Positions 57,722-64,000 of a stretch of DNA of 64,000 nt are shown here, piece by piece (the first letter of the stretch is position 1; each line of letters starts with the position of its first letter). The notes under the pieces were generated by a model, which had not been told where the DNA came from, made no database searches, and worked only from the letters and a program-made list of their open reading frames with translations. The stretch covers positions 2,108,001-2,172,000 of the forward strand of contig NC_089548.1 of the NCBI RefSeq assembly GCF_040115645.1. Direction: 5' to 3'. Source of the stretch: Euwallacea fornicatus. Its lineage: Eukaryota > Arthropoda > Insecta > Coleoptera > Curculionidae. The position numbers were made by a program, and so were the translations under genes.

Positions 57722-58542
57722 TACAAGGTGTCCGTTTCTGGAAGTCAACCATCTCTGTGGCCACATAAAAGATCGGTTAAATGGGAGTAAGCTTGCACAG
57801 TTTAAAATTCAAGCGTATGCGATTATGAAATTTGAAAAGTTCCGTTAACTTTTCGACATATTCCAGAAAAACTAATATAAAAAAAGGCTTTATATTTTTC
57901 TCAGCTGAGTTGTAGATAATTCAAAATAATTAACACTTTATCACTAAAAATTTTCCTCTATGTTGTAGCGCTGTCATATTTGAAATCCGACGTTTCGATT
58001 TTCGGTAACCACCATCAACTTTGTTTTTTGTTATGGGTACCATATTAGTATTTTTACATTTTACAATTCAAATTTTTCCTGACTATGACGGTGTATCAAA
58101 TGTTAAGGTTCATTTTTGCACTTGAAGGGGAATATCAGAAGACCTGTATTGCACTCTTTATAAAATAGAATTTTTGACATTTTCATCAAGCTGACAAACT
58201 GAACCATAAGAATTGATACATCATCGTAATAAAAAAAAACAAAATTGATGTATGGCTGGTGAATTTCAAATATAAGATCATTACGTTGTGCAAAAGAAAA
58301 AGTTGGACTAATGAAGTGTCATCAATTTTGAATTACATCGCCAAATAAACCGAGGAAAAACGTAAAATATTTTTTTTAATGTCAGTTTTGTTCTCAGATG
58401 CATTCGAAAACAATTGTTTTTTTAGAAATTTTAAAACTACTTATTCCTAAACTTTAAATTTCACAACTTTATTACAATTTAACCGACCTCCTATCTTTTA
58501 TGGTTACGGAGATCCCCATAGTTCAGCTCCAAAACGGACACA
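57722..58542. mobile_element. Fold-back transposon of about 820 bp
   Basis: Left TACAAGGTGTCCGTTTCTGG, then CCACATAAAAGATCGGTTAAAT. The right, inverted, has TTGTGTCCGTTTTGGAGCTG, then CCATAAAAGATAGGAGGTCGGTTAAAT. The arms are imperfect but clear over about 75 bp. Internal block ACAAAGTTGATGGTGGTTACC and GAAACGTCGGATTTCAAATA (minus strand) is shared with the elements at 15340 and 45525. Non-autonomous. Confidence 0.65.
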
Positions 58543-58821
58543 ATCTCTCAACATTTTATTAAAGTCATAAGAACGATTTTTATTATGGCTATATTCAGTT
58601 ATTGTCATATTCACTAAAAATTCAAAACAATTTACATTTACATATCAATAAAATAAAACGAATAAATGGCACAAAAATTGTAAAAATATATGTGCTTTTT
58701 TCTGTATTTATGACAATAAACATCCTTATGCAAGAGGTTATATTTATTATTTCAGTTATTTCTCTCAATTAAATATCTTTAACAGTAATGTTAATTACTG
58801 AAGATTTGACTGCAGCTAAAG

Positions 58822-59295
58822 TACAGGGTGATTTACTATATATGGACCAATGAATATTTTCGTTATTATCAATTGCGCAAAATTTTAACTTATTTCCCAA
58901 TTGTCAGAATATATTATCAAATTGGACAGGTAAGCATAGTAAATCTGTAAAAATGACATCAGTGTGGTTTTACCAATGGGCCACCCTGTATTGATTTTCA
59001 GAGAAAAATGTATTTTTTCTGATTTCAAAAATGTAATGATTCACATATTTACCTACAGACTATAAATTTATCAATCACTCTATTTAAATATCGAAATGAA
59101 AATCAGTCTACGGACATTTTTAATTCCTGTTCGTGTGATTTTCTAAAAAAAATCCAAAATGACCTCATTTTGACAGATTTTTGATACCCTTCTGTTCAAT
59201 TTGATAATACGTTCTGATGGTTTATCAACATTCACTTAAACTTCACTATTGGATAAATGTCATAATAACAGAAACCTTCATTGGATCACCCTGTA
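58822..59295. mobile_element. Fold-back transposon of about 475 bp with arms of about 145 bp
   Basis: Left TACAGGGTGATTTACTATA; the right, inverted, is TACAGGGTGATCCAATGAAG. The arms share GTTATTAT, TATTATCAAATTG.ACAG, AAATCTGT.AAAATGA..TCA and TGG.TTTT. An additional inverted end (CCACCCTGTATTG) at about 58990 lies inside, next to the end of the left arm. No coding capacity. Confidence 0.6.
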
Positions 59296-59559
59296 TTTAC
59301 TTATTTTATTATATTAATCGAAAAGAAAATTGTGCATATGGGATAATATTGAATTCAACATTAAATATTTAAATTCGTGTGGTTTTTTATTTTATTTTTT
59401 GTCAGATAAAATAAAATATTTTCTAAGCTGATATTACAATGCCGTTTTATTTAAAAGTTGTTACGTCTACATCCTGTAATATCAATTTTAGTCGTTGGTT
59501 AGGCCACTCGAATTTGTCTAGTTAAATATATTCTATTTCTGTCTCGCTATCCTCGGTAT

Positions 59560-59650
59560 TTCCACCTTCTGCCTTGCTGTTCTCTTCTCTCTTTATTCTA
59601 CCTCCCTCTTCCTTCCTTTCTCACCCTCCTCTATTTCTCTAACTTTCATC
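59560..59650. repeat. Polypyrimidine CT-rich tract
   Basis: About 90 bp of CCTTCT, CTCTTC, CCTCCC-type words with few purines. Simple sequence; no function inferred. Confidence 0.5.
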
Positions 59651-60031
59651 AATAACTCCCTTATATTAATTTTTTTGTCAATAATTTCTAATTTTATAAA
59701 TTTTCAATATAACCTGACAACACTGCGATTTATCTGTGAGTGCGACGTATAACATTTTCGTACTGTACCGATCATGGACACAGCTCTAAACCGAATCTTA
59801 TGCTTCTACATTTACTCTCAGAATGATTTTGCGAACACGTCTCATATGTCAAATTCTCGAATTGTCTATCACTATGACCACCGTTCACCCGTCAAAACCA
59901 GCTGTTTCTGAGTAGCGTATCGTCTACGTTTAACAAAAAAGCGTGTTTGTGTATATTCTCAATTTTATTGTAAAATATGTGAAGTATCCATAATAAAACG
60001 TCTCGACGCGGTTAACAAGCCATCGACAACA

Positions 60032-60121
60032 ATGAAAAAGCATTACCCCAATGCGAAATACCACAAATTGTCCTCGTATCCATACAAAGATGTGCCCCAT
60101 TTAACTATTCATCGGAATTCG
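60032..60121 (+). CDS. Candidate first coding exon of an unidentified gene (partial)
   Basis: ATG in a good insect context (ACAACAATG) opens 30 codons starting MKKHYPNAKYHKL and rich in Tyr, His and Lys. They run in phase 0 to a strong donor, GGTATGTG, at 60122. This short block has coding-like composition and no stop. I find no matching second exon in the remaining 3.9 kb, so the rest would lie beyond the window across a long intron. It may equally be a chance open stretch. Confidence 0.4.
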
Positions 60122-60786
60122 GTATGTGTGCCTTTTTATCCTTTATTTTGGTACCTTCAGGTATATTTAGTTAACTCAGTATTATGAAAATAACTTATTC
60201 TATAGGTTTTAGTGCCTATAAAGCATAAACTTTGAGTCAATGCCCTTTAAGGGCTTTGGCATTAGCACAGTGCTTACAGACAGACACACACATTAATCAA
60301 CAACCTTTAAATTGATCTGTGTCTGCATTTCAAATGTGAAAACCAATTACCTTGATTGGCAGAAACGAATCTCAGTCCTAGATGAATAATTTAATATTTG
60401 ATCAATAGTTTTAAGTTACTTATAAAGATTATAATGATCTAAGTTTTGTATTTTGTGACCAGAATGTTAAAACAAATCATGTCCAAAAGCCTTAACTCTG
60501 TTCTGTGTATTTTTACATTATTAAGGTGAAACAAACTACCCTCTTATAACTGCTTACATACCCTTATGTTACTATCACCCAAGTTTTAAATTTTGAGAGC
60601 TGAATCCTAAAACAAATTATATTCAACACTCAAATGCATTCTGTGTCTTTCTGCACCGTTATTGCAAAAAAAAATTGTTCACAGAAGCATCACCATGTAT
60701 ACTTAAACTGCAGTCAACAAATATCCTTAATAAAATCAGATTTTGGTATTGAAATATTGCTTTGACACATACATTTGGATATACAC

Positions 60787-61571
60787 AACATGTTTGGAAA
60801 AGTTTGTACAGAATTTAAGGAGGTGAAAATAGAGCCAAAAATACTAAAAAAAGTTCTTATAAACATTGGTCCTCTGGACCGCTATTACTAAGATATGACC
60901 CTCCACAGGGTTCCTATAATCTGAATATTTTTTGAAATAACTTTCTTTTTGATTTAGATAATGGAAAGAAAATTAAGGAAAAAAACATACTAAAAGGGAG
61001 ATAATAGTTGATTATAAATTTCATATCAAAACTGAATATAATAAAATTAATTTTTTAACTAAGATTGCAACTAAGCAATTAAAGAAACATAAGACTTAAA
61101 ATTATAGCATACAAAAGTAACAATCACTATAATGAAACTGTCATGATAAAAGATGCCTACTATATGAAAGTGTTAAAAAATTTTATTATTTTAAACATAT
61201 TTAAAAAATAATTATTTCTGATTAAAACACAGAATTTGAAAAAAAATAGAAACATCTTTCTTCAAAAAAGTCTAATTCATGAAACAATATTTGTTTGATA
61301 ATTCAAAAGAATAAAAAAAATATAGTATTAAGTATAATTATAAAATTACTGTTATTTATAATTAATTTTATGGTATGATTATTACCTAAAATTTTGATTC
61401 CATTTTCTTCATCAGAGTTATTTTAAAAAATATCCAAATTGTAGGACGCTTGTGAAGGGCCATATCTCATTAACGACCCTCCACAGAACCAATGTTTAGG
61501 GACTTTACTATTTTTGGTTCTAGTTTCACCTCCTTAAGTTTAGTACTTACTTTTCCAAACATCTTGTATAT
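60787..61571. mobile_element. Fold-back transposon of about 785 bp with arms of about 130-150 bp
   Basis: Left ACATGTTTGGAAAAGTTTGTAC then TTAAGGAGGTGAAAATAGAGCC and AACATTGG. The right, inverted, is AGATGTTTGGAAAAGTAAGTAC then TTAAGGAGGTGAAACTAGAACC and AACATTGG; both continue into GGAGGGTC..TTA.T.AGATATG(G/A)CCCT. The arms are about 85% alike by eye. The interior is extremely AT-rich and non-coding. Confidence 0.75.
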
Positions 61572-64000
61572 GTAGGTGCCTACACACATTGAATAAGTTT
61601 TCAGGAATTGAACTTATGAAGCAAACCACTCATATATCCCTGGATAATCACTTCGTGATATCTCTTTAATGGGAATCAGTTTAATACAGATGATAAGTGC
61701 ATTTATGATATTGGTATTGGCGGTTGACACCTTAATTATCATAAAATAAAGTATCTAAGTTGAAATCATAAAAAAAGGTTTCATTTTTCCATAGTAAGGG
61801 ACCTCAACTGAATTAAAGGGTTTAGCTAATCATAAAGTTAAGTTGTGCTCTTATCTCATAAATTAATGTTATTATAAATGAGTATTATGATCTCACAACA
61901 ATATTCTAGGAAATTAAGAGCACATAGGTCAAGCAGATCTTGTTTGAAAACGTTTAATCTTATACATTTTTGAGGAACACCTTAATTGTACATGAAACTA
62001 CCAAAACTTGGAATTTTGATATCAAATGTATTATCAATAATATGCTTTTTATCTTTGGAATTTTATTCCATAAGCAAATAAAGCTAAAAGAAGCAATTTC
62101 TTTCCCTTCCAACTTTTGTAAAATCCTAAAATTCATTTATATTTTGGAGTTAAAAACACACATTTTTTTGAAGAAATACAGGGTGATCCAAATGGAAAGG
62201 AAGTTTAGTCATAGTTGGAAGGCTCTTATTTATTAATCAATCCTTTATTGGGAATGTGATTAATCTTGTTACATTCACCAATAATTTGTAGTGGCAGTGG
62301 TGGAATTTGACAAATGTGTGAGGTAGCAACTTTGGCAAGTGTTAAATTTTAATAGGCACCTGGTAGCATTGTAACATCAATTGATAATCTTTACCATTCA
62401 GTAATTTAGCATAAGCTTAAAACAGTTTCTATTCTATTTCTGATATCTATTTCTAATCATTTATCAAAATCCACTATTATCACTGCCTAGTATTTCTTCT
62501 AATGTGTCATGATAACTAGGAAGCTTAATTTGAGTTTGATACACTTGACGGATAATTTCCTTAATTGTCTTCTTTATATTGATTAATACATTTTTTTCGA
62601 GATTCACGAAGGAATTCTCATGGCTTTCATTCATCGTTGGTTATAATTTGGGCGATAAGTACCTTTAATTTGAGAATTAACAATTCTCCAGATGTTCTAT
62701 ATGCAGGTTTACTGATAATTTTTGCTAATTTTAGCAAATAAGAATATATTTATGTATAAATCTTTATGATCAGATGATATGCTACATTGCTGATTAATTC
62801 TTAGAATATCATGTGAGCTGATTGATGATTTTGCAATATTTTTATACCGAACAGATAATTGTTCATGTGTTGAATTTGATTTAAGGGAGTATTATCCTGC
62901 CTTCTTCATACGCTTCATGTTAAATTGGTTAATTAATGTGAAGTATTTGTTGAATGATATTTTTTCGAGATATTTACACAGAACAGAGAATAGAATGATG
63001 TACCACTATTAGATTTATAACTTCATCTATTAGTTAGACGCACTCTAAGACTGAGAGTTCTCTTAATGCTCTCTGTATTGACCAATAGTTTTTGGCAGGA
63101 TCTTTGAAAAATTGTTTTCGAATCCTTCCACTTTACATTGCGTTCGATAATACAAATTTAATATTGTGATAATGATTATTTCCAGCATTTGCTTTAATTA
63201 TTTCCTGTTTGTCTTAATCTGTAATCCTTTATTTCCTGATTCATTTTCTTCAATGATTTCACCAATTAGTTTTTTTTTTAGCGGTGAAGGATTTTTTTAA
63301 GTGACCTGTAAAACTTTTAATTAAATTGAGCATTATACTGCATTCACATGATCTTAGACATTCTCTGAGGTCGAGCTGAGCTTAAGGTTTAAAAAATCGG
63401 AAAATCCACGTTTCAATTGGGCAATTAGCTGAATGCAAATGCAGTTAAGTTGATTCCAGTTTTTGCGAAGTGTCAATTTTTCACACGGGTTCCTAGTGCA
63501 AACAAACCCGTGTGTAAAAAGTAGTTTGCGCAAAAACCCCATAACCTCCAGCGATTTTTGAGTGATTGCCCTATTGTTTCTGGCTTAATTAGTTCGTCGT
63601 GATCTGCACGTAATTCATTCAGCATTGAGGGATTAGATCTGACGAAAAACAGGTTTTATGGGTTTACTTATCGTTGCCGCTCGTTTTAAAGCCTCCCTGT
63701 ATAGTGCTTTCAGGCCTTTTCGTCATTTCTTTGATGGGCCTATTATAAGTCACTTAGCTTAGCCAAATGGACCAATCGCGGACGTTTCTTACTGCTGCGG
63801 AGCCCCAAGGCTCCCACGGCGGAAGGCCGCTTCATTATCCCATTGAGAAAATTGGATCACAATTAATTGATGACGGTCGTCAATTTTGTCTTACTTAACC
63901 TGAACTATACAGAGTGACCTCAAAATGAATTTTTCTCGCACCAGTGCTGTTGTACCCCTCCATTGCTTCAGTAAGGAAACCGTTAAGCCGAGTTTCCCGG
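61572..64000. other. Right end of window, no gene recognised
   Basis: AT-rich non-coding DNA. Single transposon-like ends occur at about 62178 (TACAGGGTGATCCAAATGG) and about 63909 (TACAGAGTGACCTC). A perfect hairpin-forming pair, ACACGGGTT/AACCCGTGT, lies at about 63482-63523. The patch at 63790-63830 is GC-rich and could be the edge of an exon, but I cannot support it. Confidence 0.35.

Noticed and set aside
1..64000. CRISPR array, operons, ribosome binding sites, viral genes
   Set aside because: Introns, polyadenylation signals and insect gene families show eukaryotic nuclear DNA; no regularly spaced identical repeats and no viral gene were seen.

Overview
The window looks like nuclear DNA of an insect, most likely a holometabolous one and possibly a beetle (inference). 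The evidence is AT-rich sequence, GT-AG introns that are often only about 50-60 nt long, a takeout/JHBP-type secreted protein, a tandem-C2 synaptotagmin spread over 38 kb, decayed mariner copies and many short fold-back transposons. There is no sign of bacterial, organellar or viral gene organisation. I assembled the gene models by hand from splice sites, reading phase and protein family motifs.

Layout. 1-134: end of a + strand gene that enters from the left. 1365-3861: complete ten-exon LMBR1/Lilipod-type multi-pass membrane protein (+). 3862-8557: mostly non-coding, with a fold-back element at about 7.8-8.0 kb. 8558-9675: complete five-exon takeout/JHBP-like secreted protein (-) with a TATA box. 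9.7-18.7 kb: non-coding, with a decayed tandem array of about 175 bp units at 10.4-11.5 kb and several fold-back transposon ends. 18756-56745: ten-exon synaptotagmin (+). Its two large introns (15.9 and 14.6 kb) hold most of the repeats, including an array of about 300 bp units split by a mariner. 42186-47159: a Ser/Thr kinase gene of AMPK-related type lies antisense inside synaptotagmin intron 3. 56.7-64 kb: repeat-rich, with long inverted-repeat elements and one candidate first coding exon at 60032-60121.

Most notable. (1) The nested kinase keeps every exon phase and catalytic motif but has an in-frame TAA in place of the Glu of its APE motif, and two introns whose expected GT donors read AT. 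It looks like a very young pseudogene or a null allele. (2) Several fold-back elements, unrelated over most of their length, share the terminal motif TACAGGGTG. Two of them carry a second copy of that motif 109-110 bp inside the end. (3) The synaptotagmin has in-frame tandem 3' splice sites, 33 nt apart, exactly at the first calcium-binding loop of C2B, and no transmembrane segment in the exons I could find.

The genes are not an operon or pathway. They are independent eukaryotic loci. The one clear structural relation is the kinase gene nested antisense in the synaptotagmin gene.
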